Numbered from the stretch's first letter, positions 17,590-26,694 are shown. The stretch is 64,000 nt of DNA from Chlamydiota bacterium (GCA_013287645.1 JABDDJ010000008.1:1-64000), one strand, 5' to 3'. Program-made: numbers and translations. Notes: generated from the letters alone by a model not told the origin.

Positions 17590-17850
17590 TTACTCCAGAG
17601 GCTCAATTTTGTTTAAAGGAATGTGTTTTTGAGCTCTATTCCAATTATCTATTAACTCTTTACGATGTTTGTGTGCCCATTCTATTACCATGTTTTCAGC
17701 TTTTGGTGGTAGCTCCCCAGCAATAATGTCTAAAGTTTCAATATCAAAAGCTGCCATTTTTTCAGAATACTTTACATGAAAATGAGGAGGACAATGATCA
17801 TCACAATGAATCATTATTACTAAGCCATAGAACCTACATATAACTGGCAT
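17590..17850 (-). CDS. DUF4160-domain protein
   Basis: 86 residues with the whole DUF4160 signature: PVICRFYGLVIMIHCDDH, PPHFHVKY, then AAFDIETLDIIAGELPPKAE and the helical tail VIEWAHKHRKELIDNWNRA. The His-containing PPHFH motif is typical. It is the first gene of a two-gene unit with the DUF2442 gene. A good promoter (17875-17903) lies directly upstream and runs into the tail of the SET gene, so the pair can be expressed on its own. Confidence 0.88.
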   Translation of the reverse strand: MPVICRFYGLVIMIHCDDHCPPHFHVKYSEKMAAFDIETLDIIAGELPPKAENMVIEWAHKHRKELIDNWNRAQKHIPLNKIEPLE

Positions 17851-17874
17851 GAGTGTATCGCTAAAATTGCAGTA

Positions 17875-17903
17875 AAGATACCACTTCTAAAATATATTGT
17901 CAA
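17875..17903 (-). promoter_or_regulatory. Sigma-70-like promoter for the DUF4160-DUF2442 pair
   Basis: On the minus strand TTGACA (17903-17898), a 17-base spacer, then TATCTT (17880-17875). The expected start of transcription is about 18 bases upstream of the DUF4160 ATG. The -35 box is inside the last codons of the SET-domain gene. Confidence 0.6.
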
Positions 17904-18619
17904 CATGTTTTTGAAGATTTTTTGCGATAGCGCCAGTAGGCTTCTCCGTAGTTGATGGTGAGATGGGCGCCGCGAGGGATGGTGTCGGCAGCGAAGAAGA
18001 GGAGATGTAGCAGGCCACGATCTAGGGCCCATTGTGCGTAGAGGTTGGGGGTATCGCTATGGTTGACATAGCGTAGAAAGTTTGCATGAAACCGAGCGTC
18101 AATGACAAATAGATTTCTTGAATACCACTTGGTGGGATAAAGCACGCAATATCCATTAATTACCGGCGTAATGCGGTTAATCGGTCGCACTAATCCTGTA
18201 TACGTTCCTATCCAATCATCTTTCTGTAAATTGCGGTTTGTAATCAGGCTATACCTTAGCTCTTCGTTAACCCAAACGACAGTCGTGTTTACGGTTTCTC
18301 CTGCAAAAATGCGTTTTTGAAATCTCTCTCCAAGTTCTTCGTTCGTTCTATATAGTTTGGGGCAGGCCTTAACGACTCGTTTAAGTATAGATGTATTTGC
18401 AAAACGCAATGTGGGGCAATAAGCAACACCCATTTTTTCTAAGAATGTGCCTGGAGAATAGTTTGTATGGATATGACTCCCTTCTGGAACAACTTTTAAA
18501 AGAGGTGGTGTGATCACTTTTTCAGTTTTGCCGAGCAATAGGTTCTGTTCTGTCTGGGTGAATTTATCCATAGTTTTGTATTGTGGAAGAATAATTTTAA
18601 AATTGCTAGGGTGGTGCAT
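17900..18619 (-). CDS. SET-domain protein, possible host-directed methyltransferase
   Basis: 239 residues from the ATG at 18619 (AGGA upstream; a TTG one codon earlier is possible). The C-terminal half is a SET domain: GTYTGLVRP near residue 140, then FLRYVNHSDTPNLYAQW near 181-197 (the S-adenosylmethionine-binding RFxNHSxxPN motif) and GAHLTINYGEAYW near 218-229 (the catalytic-Tyr motif). The N-terminal 90 residues are unassigned and no signal peptide is visible. SET proteins methylate lysines. Chlamydia encodes a secreted SET protein (NUE) that methylates host histones, and this may be its counterpart; orthology is inferred only. Confidence 0.85.
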   Translation of the reverse strand: MHHPSNFKIILPQYKTMDKFTQTEQNLLLGKTEKVITPPLLKVVPEGSHIHTNYSPGTFLEKMGVAYCPTLRFANTSILKRVVKACPKLYRTNEELGERFQKRIFAGETVNTTVVWVNEELRYSLITNRNLQKDDWIGTYTGLVRPINRITPVINGYCVLYPTKWYSRNLFVIDARFHANFLRYVNHSDTPNLYAQWALDRGLLHLLFFAADTIPRGAHLTINYGEAYWRYRKKSSKTC

Positions 18620-18642
18620 CAATTCCTAACGGGAGGTAATTT

Positions 18643-20070
18643 ATGACATCTATTATCGATGGATTTAAGCAAGAGGCCACAATTTCGTTTGAATTTTTGG
18701 AAAAAGAAAATAGCGATATAAATCCTACTATCTCAACGAAAGTACAAGTTCTCAACCACAATCAGTCAAGAAAAATTTCCAGTAGCAATATAAATAATGA
18801 AAATAAGATTTCTTTTTCTTATTATACCTCCACTAATGAAGAAGCTATTGTTGAAGAGCATTCATTCATTGTTCATGTCTATCAAAAAAGATTTCATCCT
18901 GATGTAGTTGGTCTAATTAATGGGTTTTGCTTAGAAAAGCAGAAAATTACTCCTGCAATCTATCTAGGACCATTTTACTCTACAATTGATCTTGGTATCA
19001 TTAAAGATTATTTTGATTCTGCTAATGCCAAAAAACAGACAAATGAAACGAAGCTTAAGGTGATTGAGTCTGTTTCTAAAATCCCTTACATTGTAGAAAA
19101 GATAAATAGTGGTCTATTTGATGTTTTGGGAGAAGAATTTATTGATAGTGATGAGTTAGCTGAGATGGGTTGGCCTGAAGAAGTTCAAAAATTAACTCCA
19201 ACAGGCTTAATATATATTCTTATGAAGTATGCTATTCCCTACCGAGTAAATGATGATAATACAGTTACATGGCATTGTGATCTAAACCGCATTGCAAAAA
19301 CTAAAGAAGGTGGCCTTCTTGATATAAAAGTAGTTGGAACTTTAGATCCTGAAAAAATGAAAGAACCTAAACTAAAGAGCATCGAAATAATCAGTAAGGA
19401 TGGTGATTCTAGAACAACGTCTTTCGATAATGAGAGTGATGATGAGCAAGTTTTAATGGAAAGAGGTGTTGATATAGGTTTTGCAAATGTAACCTTTTAT
19501 ACCCTAGGAACAGAACTCAAAAAGCTATTAGATAAAATTTCAGTAGGTCTTTGCTCCTATTCTTTCAATAAATGTATTGTTGAAAGATTTCAAAATCATC
19601 CATTATTTGAAATCATACTTAGAACCAATGGAGGAAATAGTTTTGTCTATTTTACTGGTCCTCAATTTATTCTTAAGGGTGTTTCAGAAAATGTAGCTCC
19701 TAATCAAGAAATTACAGCTCACGAAAAAATCAGGGTTTGTGCTGAAGGAATTAAAAACGAAATGACCTGGAGGAATTTCCAGCCTGTGCAGCCTTTAGCG
19801 AATAAAATTAACCACCCTATTGCCTATCTGGAAAAACAGCTTTACGACGAGTATATTGACTCTTTCACAAAACAGATCGATGAAAAGTGGGGTGAGCTAT
19901 CTAAAAATGAAAATTGGAATGCGATCTTCCGGTTCTCTGAAAATTTGCATCATCATGTGGATGCATTCCCTACTTTTATTGAAGGACAATATGAACCTAG
20001 GGCAGGCGACAAGGAAAATTTAGTGAAAACTCTAGCCTATTACTTCATGTTAGTAATAGCAAATCTCTAA
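18643..20070 (+). CDS. Uncharacterised protein, shares a domain with the lipoxygenase-like protein
   Basis: 475 residues with no signal peptide or membrane segment. GGGAGG lies six bases before the ATG. Residues about 170-260 resemble residues about 225-300 of the 714-residue protein encoded at 24550-26694: LIYILMKYAIPYRVNDDNTVTWHCD here and LIRLLLNSVAVVPHKTNKETSTVTWNC there, followed in both by a DPxxKKxPxxKxIE-like stretch. The lipoxygenase iron-ligand motifs of the other protein are not visible here. It is a relative of the N-terminal part of that protein with a different C-terminal half. Function unknown. Confidence 0.65.
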   Translation: MTSIIDGFKQEATISFEFLEKENSDINPTISTKVQVLNHNQSRKISSSNINNENKISFSYYTSTNEEAIVEEHSFIVHVYQKRFHPDVVGLINGFCLEKQKITPAIYLGPFYSTIDLGIIKDYFDSANAKKQTNETKLKVIESVSKIPYIVEKINSGLFDVLGEEFIDSDELAEMGWPEEVQKLTPTGLIYILMKYAIPYRVNDDNTVTWHCDLNRIAKTKEGGLLDIKVVGTLDPEKMKEPKLKSIEIISKDGDSRTTSFDNESDDEQVLMERGVDIGFANVTFYTLGTELKKLLDKISVGLCSYSFNKCIVERFQNHPLFEIILRTNGGNSFVYFTGPQFILKGVSENVAPNQEITAHEKIRVCAEGIKNEMTWRNFQPVQPLANKINHPIAYLEKQLYDEYIDSFTKQIDEKWGELSKNENWNAIFRFSENLHHHVDAFPTFIEGQYEPRAGDKENLVKTLAYYFMLVIANL

Positions 20071-20090
20071 CTCATATTAAGTATAACTTA

Positions 20091-20240
20091 TTTAACCATT
20101 AATTAAACGCAAAGGCGCAAAGCCGCAAAGAATTTATTTAATATATATAGTGTACCCCATTGTCTAGACAATGGGGTACACTATATATATGTAAAATTTT
20201 CTTTGCGGCTTTGCGCCTTTGCGTTTAATTAAAGGTTAAA
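20091..20240. repeat. Nested inverted repeat: 50-bp perfect palindrome inside a 'GCAAAG' repeat
   Basis: The outer arms (20091-20132 and 20199-20240) are 42 bp with one mismatch and carry the CGCAAAGGCGCAAAG units also found at 9407-9490. In the loop lies a perfect palindrome, 20141-20190, centred on TCTAGA and flanked by ATATATAT. It separates two convergent genes and would act as a strong bidirectional terminator. Confidence 0.85.
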
Positions 20241-20271
20241 TAAGCCTTGCTGTAAGGTGAATGTCTCATAC

Positions 20272-23200
20272 TTAGGCTGAGCTTCCACCTTTCAAGGCAT
20301 TGGCAATTCCGGTACCGATTCGGGACAAGGATTTAAACATGTTGGACTGGTCAGTGCTAATGCTTTCAATCCATTCTACAGGTCCTTGTAATTCTGCCAT
20401 TATCTTATTGATCATACGGATGAGGAATCGAATCACTTCATCAGCCTGATCTAGCCAAGCATTCATTTTTGCTATGATAGCCTCGCCTTCAGCAACTAAT
20501 TGTTGTTCTTCAGCACTGACTATTTGTTGTCCACCTTGCTGAACGCTTTGAGCAGCCATGCCGATGGATCCAATTTTTTGTGCGGCTTGCGATCTATTGA
20601 CGCCTTCACCAACTTGAGTGGCGTATGCTTCGTAGTTATCCAAGTTCTGACAGGCCCAAGCAAAGTCTTGTAACAAAACTCCAATGTTTCTTATCCTTGC
20701 TAACAAATTGGCCCAAACTTCTTTTGAGGTTTCGATGGGCGCTCTTACAGCGTCAAATAGATCTCGTAGTGTTCGTAGCGTATTTCTCGCAAACATTTCC
20801 ATGGCGTCTTTTGCACCGTTAAAAATGCCTTTGACCATATCAATAAAATATTCAGCGAATTTTAGCATGACTCGAGCGGTTACTTTTAAGACAGCTTGAG
20901 TGATTGTCCTTGAGCCAGTACTTGCCCAACGAGCGGCTGATCCAGCATATGCACCATCTTCCGCACCCATACGAAGAAGGTTATCGATCATAGTTAATAT
21001 TTCTGAGTAGGCTTCGCTACCCGCACCTTCTGTAGCAGCACGGAACACTGTTGTTATAGCCTTGACAATTGCGGTAGCAATCTCTTGAGCTGTTCTTACT
21101 GCAGCCTGAGCAATGTTCGCAACCATTTCTGCAACTGCATCCACGACTGCAGCGAGAAGGATCCTAATAGCAGCCATTACGCCTTCTTCAGCTACTGTAG
21201 CTGCTATTCTAGCTAATGATAATATGAGCAGTTCTGAAGCGGCTCCAAATGTAAGGACAGTAAGGATAATCGAAGCGATGATCTGGAAGACCATTTGTGT
21301 GATTTGACATGTTTGTGAGTTGATGTCACAACCGCAGCAGATCCATATGAAGAGGTCTAAGAAGCTGCAGGCCATGAAGATGTACATGACAATATCGAGG
21401 CTTTGTTGTTTTTGCAGGGCGGCATCTCTTGCTGCAAAAGCTGCTTTCATTTCTGATAACTTACCTAATTCTTTCTGCAACTGAGCGACGGATAATTTTT
21501 TTGCCTGTTCAGCATTTGTTTCCGCCATAAAGTAAAGGTATTCTTTCATTCTTTCTAAAGCCATCTGAGTTACCTTCAAAAATTCAGAATAAGGTATTTT
21601 CATAGGATTGGTTTCAGGAATTTTGCTTAAGTAAGAGGAGCTGACATTGGTGGCTTCATCCAACATTCTCACGGCGTTATTCGACATTGTTGATACCTTA
21701 TCGGTGGGGTTATAGTTTACCGGGGCTAATACTTGTAGAGAGCTGGGATCTACACCGAATTTGTTGCTGACTTTATTGACGCTTGAATTGACAACGGCTG
21801 TGGAGATACCTGAAAGTTCTGCTGGTACAGGGGTTTGCAAGTTGGAATTGGCTATTTTGATTTGCTGTGCTTGGGAGGCAGTAAGCGTTCCATTTGCAAC
21901 TAGCTCATCCAGATGATTTTGTATTTCCAGGCCGATTTCACCATTCATTCTATTAGTGAATCTGTCATCTCCGGGTGCTGGTTTAAATCCTGGAGGTGCT
22001 CCACACGCTTTATTTACTTGAGGTATGACAGAGCCTTCAATTTGTTTGAATTGGGCTTCCACTTCTGGAGAAAATTGTGCATTAGCTTCGGGGTTATAAT
22101 GGAGTTGACGTAGTTGGACTGATTGTTGAGGGGTGACAGTTCCTTTATCAAGTAAATTATTTAGCTCCTCTTCAAAAAATGCGTCATAGAGATAGGAACT
22201 GATTTCATCATTTTTTGAAAGGTGTTTAGCGTGATGACTTTTCGGCACTCCGTAGGAACTTTCCAGATCTGTTTTGATGGAGGCGTCTATCGCATTAGCG
22301 GCCTTAACATGTTTAGGGTTGAGCTGGTCACTCAATTCTGGGTGCTGATAAGCAAATTTAACTTTGTCTGCGTTAGGTCCTGAAATATTGTGGTTTTTGA
22401 CGAAGTTGGAGTAAAGGGCATCATGTCTGCTTCCGACGACTTCGTTTCCGCTCCATTTGTCAGGCATATTTTGGAGGCGATTCATCGATTCTAGAATACT
22501 CTGTGTTTGCATCTCTTTGGCTAAGTTGCCAATTTGAACAGGCACTCCTTTTACACCTGCTAGGGCTTGCTGCATTAAATCTTTAACGTTTTGGACGCTC
22601 AAATGTAAAAAAGTTGCCAAACGATTGATCTTTTCATTTCCTAAAAGGATTTTGGCGTTCAAAATTTGGCGTGATAAATTAGAGACGGAATTTCTTTGTG
22701 CGAAGCTTTGGCTTTCTTTCCAAATTTTTTGTGCTGTGCGCTTAATAGCTAATGGGACATTAGCGCTTGGATTTCCTGCCGACTCCAAAATTAATTTTTT
22801 AACTTGATCTTCTGGCAACCCTAGCTGTTTTGATAAAGTTGCGATCTGGCTACTCATTTGGGGAGAATTGAGCGTGTTTTGAACCACTCCTTTACTATCG
22901 ATCATAGGCTCTTTCATAAGACCTTGTGCTGCAGTCTGCATGGATTGATTCAATGATTTGATCTCAGGAGGGACATTCGCAGATGGGTTAGAATTGACTT
23001 CAGTCAGCATAGCTTTTACTTCATCGGGTGATTTCTGCAGCTGTGTAGCAAGCTGGTTAATTTGATTACCGGAGGAATTCACCACATTTTGGTAGGCCAT
23101 TCCTTGTAATTGTGAGTCTGTGTTGGCAGAAGCATTGTCTGACAATCCTTGGGTAAAATTATTTACAGCAGGATTGGGGCTTCCTCCTTTAGTATGCGCT

Positions 23201-23832
23201 TCCCTTACCATTTCTTTGGCTTGTTCTTTAGTGACCCCGAGCTGATTTGCCAGCTGATCTAGGTCTCCAGAGGCATCTGCCTGGCTTAGCTGCTCTTCAA
23301 AAGATTGGCCTTCCAGAGTTTTTTTCTCGGGGGCTGTCAGCGAATGGGTTAATACTTCTTTGCGCACTTCTGTAAATGGTTCGCTCATCTGTAAATTTGG
23401 ATTTGAATTGGCAAAGAAGTAGGAAACGCGTGTGTTAGTCAAACTTGTTTCATTCTTCTGGGCAAACGTCTTAACACTGGATTCATTAAAGAAAATTTCT
23501 GGCTTCTTCATATTATCGACGTTTGTCTTCGTCATTTTTGGTTTTAATAGACCTGTTGCATCTTGGTCATAATCTTTTTTTTGCAGATTTGCCATTCCTC
23601 CTTGGTCACTCTCCGACATTTCTGGTGGAGGTTCAACAAGGTGAGGATGTCTTGAATCTTGAGTATACTCTGATTGAACAGGAGCGTCGGCGACGTCGAT
23701 TTTGGCGATCTGATCCTTCGTAAAGGCAAGCTTTGCCTGCTGAAGCTGATCATCGGTTGGCTTGTCGTCTTTTTGCTCAACTTTCCATTGTTCCACTGCC
23801 TGGTGAGAACTTAATCCAATAGTATCACTCAT
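20272..23832 (-). CDS. Very large type III translocator-like protein (CopB-like)
   Basis: 1186 residues, no signal peptide. A central hydrophobic region (about 810-870, YIFMACSFLDLFIWICCG, then VFQIIASIILTVLTFGAASELLIL) and long Ala-rich amphipathic helices to the C-terminus look like the pore-forming part of YopB/CopB translocators. Residues about 180-470 contain four related blocks of about 70 residues, each with 'LA/LSxQLxxxxxxVKxM' and 'NPSANVPxxIK'; two more divergent blocks follow (about 550-720). The ATG overlaps the end of the SycD-type chaperone gene by eight bases. This pairing is the classic translocator arrangement. Chlamydial CopB is about 490 residues, so this is a much larger form. 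Role in membranes is inferred. Confidence 0.6.
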   Translation of the reverse strand: MSDTIGLSSHQAVEQWKVEQKDDKPTDDQLQQAKLAFTKDQIAKIDVADAPVQSEYTQDSRHPHLVEPPPEMSESDQGGMANLQKKDYDQDATGLLKPKMTKTNVDNMKKPEIFFNESSVKTFAQKNETSLTNTRVSYFFANSNPNLQMSEPFTEVRKEVLTHSLTAPEKKTLEGQSFEEQLSQADASGDLDQLANQLGVTKEQAKEMVREAHTKGGSPNPAVNNFTQGLSDNASANTDSQLQGMAYQNVVNSSGNQINQLATQLQKSPDEVKAMLTEVNSNPSANVPPEIKSLNQSMQTAAQGLMKEPMIDSKGVVQNTLNSPQMSSQIATLSKQLGLPEDQVKKLILESAGNPSANVPLAIKRTAQKIWKESQSFAQRNSVSNLSRQILNAKILLGNEKINRLATFLHLSVQNVKDLMQQALAGVKGVPVQIGNLAKEMQTQSILESMNRLQNMPDKWSGNEVVGSRHDALYSNFVKNHNISGPNADKVKFAYQHPELSDQLNPKHVKAANAIDASIKTDLESSYGVPKSHHAKHLSKNDEISSYLYDAFFEEELNNLLDKGTVTPQQSVQLRQLHYNPEANAQFSPEVEAQFKQIEGSVIPQVNKACGAPPGFKPAPGDDRFTNRMNGEIGLEIQNHLDELVANGTLTASQAQQIKIANSNLQTPVPAELSGISTAVVNSSVNKVSNKFGVDPSSLQVLAPVNYNPTDKVSTMSNNAVRMLDEATNVSSSYLSKIPETNPMKIPYSEFLKVTQMALERMKEYLYFMAETNAEQAKKLSVAQLQKELGKLSEMKAAFAARDAALQKQQSLDIVMYIFMACSFLDLFIWICCGCDINSQTCQITQMVFQIIASIILTVLTFGAASELLILSLARIAATVAEEGVMAAIRILLAAVVDAVAEMVANIAQAAVRTAQEIATAIVKAITTVFRAATEGAGSEAYSEILTMIDNLLRMGAEDGAYAGSAARWASTGSRTITQAVLKVTARVMLKFAEYFIDMVKGIFNGAKDAMEMFARNTLRTLRDLFDAVRAPIETSKEVWANLLARIRNIGVLLQDFAWACQNLDNYEAYATQVGEGVNRSQAAQKIGSIGMAAQSVQQGGQQIVSAEEQQLVAEGEAIIAKMNAWLDQADEVIRFLIRMINKIMAELQGPVEWIESISTDQSNMFKSLSRIGTGIANALKGGSSA

Positions 23833-24352
23833 GGTTAGTCTCCCATAATTCTTTTTTTAAATTCTCTATTGTTAATAGAGCGCGATCCTTCAATGTTGCA
23901 TATTGAGGCTTGTTACCTGCTCGCTTTACGGCCATTTCTAAGGCGACCACAGCAGTAAGAATATTATTTGTTTGGATATAGCAGTCCGAGGCGTGGTAAT
24001 GAGGGAGCGGATTAGTGGGGTCTAAAGTGGCGCAAATGTTATATGTTTCTATAGCGGTTTTAAATTCCTTTAACATATGATAACTGGCTGCTAATCCCAT
24101 AGTATATTTGGGTTCTGAGGCATTAAGCATGATTAATAGGCGAAAAAGCTGGCAGGCATCTTGATATTTCCCAGTATTATAGAGGCGGTAGGCTTGTCCA
24201 TAGAGTCCTTCTACTTGGGCATCGTTCATGCCTAGGGTATCCTTGGGAGTTTCCCCTTTTTGCAATAACTCATCTACCGCTTCGTTCATATTAGAGGAGG
24301 CTTGCGCTTCTAATTCCATACTTAGCTTATCTGGTTCCGCATCATTAGGCAT
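23825..24352 (-). CDS. LcrH/SycD-type TPR chaperone of type III secretion
   Basis: 175 residues. A class II chaperone: three tetratricopeptide repeats in GLYGQAYRLYNTGKYQDAC, FRLLIMLNASEPKYTMGLAAS, YHMLKEFKTAIETYNICATLD and PLPHYHASDCYIQTNN, very like SycD/LcrH, which bind the YopB/YopD translocators in the cytosol. An N-terminal 45-residue tail includes an acidic, Ser-rich region. AGGAGG lies four bases before the ATG. Immediately followed by the 1186-residue translocator-like gene, which I infer to be its client. Chlamydia has several such chaperones, but which one this corresponds to cannot be decided by eye. Confidence 0.88.
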   Translation of the reverse strand: MPNDAEPDKLSMELEAQASSNMNEAVDELLQKGETPKDTLGMNDAQVEGLYGQAYRLYNTGKYQDACQLFRLLIMLNASEPKYTMGLAASYHMLKEFKTAIETYNICATLDPTNPLPHYHASDCYIQTNNILTAVVALEMAVKRAGNKPQYATLKDRALLTIENLKKELWETNHE

Positions 24353-24549
24353 GTATCCTCCTAGAGAATATCATAATATCCCACATATATCATTATACTT
24401 AAAATTTTAATTTATAACATTATTAACGTCTTAAATAGTTAATTAATACATTGAAAAAATATACATTATTTTGCTAGGGTGCTTTTATGTTCCCAGATAG
24501 TTCTGGGACCCTTCTCAAACGTTATCATGACTGAAACCGGAGGTTTCAT

Positions 24550-26694
24550 ATGCCTGACTTTGCAATTAGACCCGAAATTAACCAGTTTACAACTTGTGAA
24601 GACCCTAGCAAACTTAAAACAGTCACTAAAAAAGGACGACTTTCTTACTTAGTTCCCGAGGGTAAAGAGGAAGCTACAGATGCTACTTCTAAGATCACAA
24701 CAAAAATACGTGTTTTTTTATTTAATTCAAAAGGAGAAAAAGAAAAATTTTGTAGTTTAATTACAAACAATGGCTATTTTGAATTCAAAATGCTAAAAGA
24801 AAAAGGATTTAGTCCTGAAGCTAAATTATGTTTTGAAGTTTATCATGAAATGCGACCCTATGCGAAAGATAATATTTTAAGCAATTGCACAGGAAGACAG
24901 CTAGTCCATACGTTTGAGCGTACTGTTTCTCTAAAAAAGAATACTAAAGAGATTAAAGAAGAATTCTTAGATTTTCAAAAGGACTATTACGATCCCAACC
25001 TTGCTAAACCTAAAGTACTTGCACCTGATGAAGCGCAAAGCAAAGATTACATGGATCAATTCACAGCTTTAACTTTAGCAAAATTATTTGCACAAGGGAT
25101 AAAAGCAAAAGAATTTCTAGAAGATGCCTCTCCTTTTGTAAAAAAAATATTTGGTGCTATCGGTCTTACTTATACTGCTGAAGAAGTACAAAATAAAATT
25201 TTTTCTTTGATGCATAAACAGCCGGCCCCCATTCCGCATACAACGTCAAACCTAATACGGTTACTATTGAACAGTGTGGCAGTCGTACCTCATAAAACTA
25301 ACAAAGAAACTAGTACTGTAACTTGGAATTGTAGCTGGGATTATAAAGAAAAGGATTTTATAGATATAAAGGATTCTTTAGCAAATGCAACTATCAATGC
25401 AAGTTTAGATCCAGATGGAAAAAAAATACCGGTTTTTAAAGACATAGAAGTTAAGTTTTTTCCAGACGGCTCTGTAGAAAAAGCAGATAATACTGTTACA
25501 TCAGAAGAACTCGAAGCTTCATTTAAGATTATTGATGAAATAGAACAATTGCAAATATTGAACGAGCTAGGAGAAATTCAAGAAATTCATCAATTTAAGA
25601 ATCAGGCTGCCACTCTTGAAGGAATGGCTGAATTTCTTAATAAGCTAAATGAAAGAGAAGAGATAAAAAAATTTGATGGATTGATGAAATTGATAAATAC
25701 CTTAAAGATTTCAATTGATCCACGACATGAACATCTTCGACGTTTGATCTTTATCGGTCTTTCTAACAGCGGTCTAAAAGGCGAAGCTGGAAGGCACTTA
25801 GGAAGAGGTCATATGACGATGGGCTTTATTGAAAAATGTTTTCATGCTGCTATTCCAGAAGAGAATCCTATGTATCACCTGATGCGACCACATCTGAAAG
25901 GGATCGCCTTTATTAACTTTTTAGGTCGAACAAAACAGCTCATTGCTGGTCAAGGAAGTATCCTTGAAGTGGGGCCTCTCACCCCTAATAGCCTTGATTC
26001 AGAAACAGTTTTAGGAGTGAAAGAAGGAATTAAGTGGACTCAAGATGTTAAAGCTGAAATTCTTGCATCTCCTGAAGAGCATTATTTAGCTCATGCAACC
26101 AATGAGATTTATCCTGGACTGGTGGAAACCTATAAGAAGATTCTTAGAGCCGATATTACAGTTAAAGAAGGCGATCAAGAAGTGCAAAAATCTTTCTGGG
26201 ATGTTGTTTCTCAACCTAAACATTGGCGTGAAGTTTGGTTATGGTCTGCTAGAATGAAGCATGAATGTCCTGAGTTTGAAGAGGTAATCAAAGGAGTGAA
26301 TGGTCCCGCTGAGGGTGATGAAGCGAGACTAGCTAAATTCTTAGCTCACATTCAGTATCTTATTTGGGATCATTATATGGCTCACTCTAGCCAAGAGTTA
26401 TTGAATAATATCTTGACTGTGTCGGTGGGCTTACAGAAAAAAGCTCTCACAGAGGATGGAAAATTTGCTGTTGATGGTAATACTGATCCTGCTGTTGTAG
26501 CTAAACAGATTATTGTCTCAGTCTTTTTACAGTTCTTTAAAACTTTATTTGTGACTGATCCAGAAAATGGCGCCCATCCATTACTGATTGATTTCTGGAA
26601 AAACCAGATGGCTAACGGGTCTTACCATAATTATGTGGGTGATGATCCAGAACATCCTAAATATGCTGCCCTGCCTTTAGGAATCGTCATCTAA
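24550..26694 (+). CDS. Lipoxygenase-like iron dioxygenase with novel N-terminal region
   Basis: 714 residues, no signal peptide, GGAGG six bases before the ATG. The C-terminal half aligns to the catalytic domain of lipoxygenases without gaps over 45 residues: HLGRGHMTMGFI (His416, His421) corresponds to soybean SHWLNTHAAMEPF, and 19 residues later PMYHLMRPH corresponds to PIYKLLTPH. The third ligand is His612 (YLIWDHYMAH, soybean IIIWIASALH); His421-His612 spacing is 191, against 186 in soybean. The fourth position is Glu616, where others have Asn, His or Ser. The protein ends in Ile714, as lipoxygenases must. The N-terminal 370 residues lack a recognisable PLAT domain and are shared in part with the gene at 18643. 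It would oxygenate polyunsaturated fatty acids. Confidence 0.78.
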   Translation: MPDFAIRPEINQFTTCEDPSKLKTVTKKGRLSYLVPEGKEEATDATSKITTKIRVFLFNSKGEKEKFCSLITNNGYFEFKMLKEKGFSPEAKLCFEVYHEMRPYAKDNILSNCTGRQLVHTFERTVSLKKNTKEIKEEFLDFQKDYYDPNLAKPKVLAPDEAQSKDYMDQFTALTLAKLFAQGIKAKEFLEDASPFVKKIFGAIGLTYTAEEVQNKIFSLMHKQPAPIPHTTSNLIRLLLNSVAVVPHKTNKETSTVTWNCSWDYKEKDFIDIKDSLANATINASLDPDGKKIPVFKDIEVKFFPDGSVEKADNTVTSEELEASFKIIDEIEQLQILNELGEIQEIHQFKNQAATLEGMAEFLNKLNEREEIKKFDGLMKLINTLKISIDPRHEHLRRLIFIGLSNSGLKGEAGRHLGRGHMTMGFIEKCFHAAIPEENPMYHLMRPHLKGIAFINFLGRTKQLIAGQGSILEVGPLTPNSLDSETVLGVKEGIKWTQDVKAEILASPEEHYLAHATNEIYPGLVETYKKILRADITVKEGDQEVQKSFWDVVSQPKHWREVWLWSARMKHECPEFEEVIKGVNGPAEGDEARLAKFLAHIQYLIWDHYMAHSSQELLNNILTVSVGLQKKALTEDGKFAVDGNTDPAVVAKQIIVSVFLQFFKTLFVTDPENGAHPLLIDFWKNQMANGSYHNYVGDDPEHPKYAALPLGIVI

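Noticed and set aside
18643-20070. Second lipoxygenase
   Set aside because: It shares only the N-terminal region; no HxxxxH and PxxxLxxPH motifs and no C-terminal Ile.
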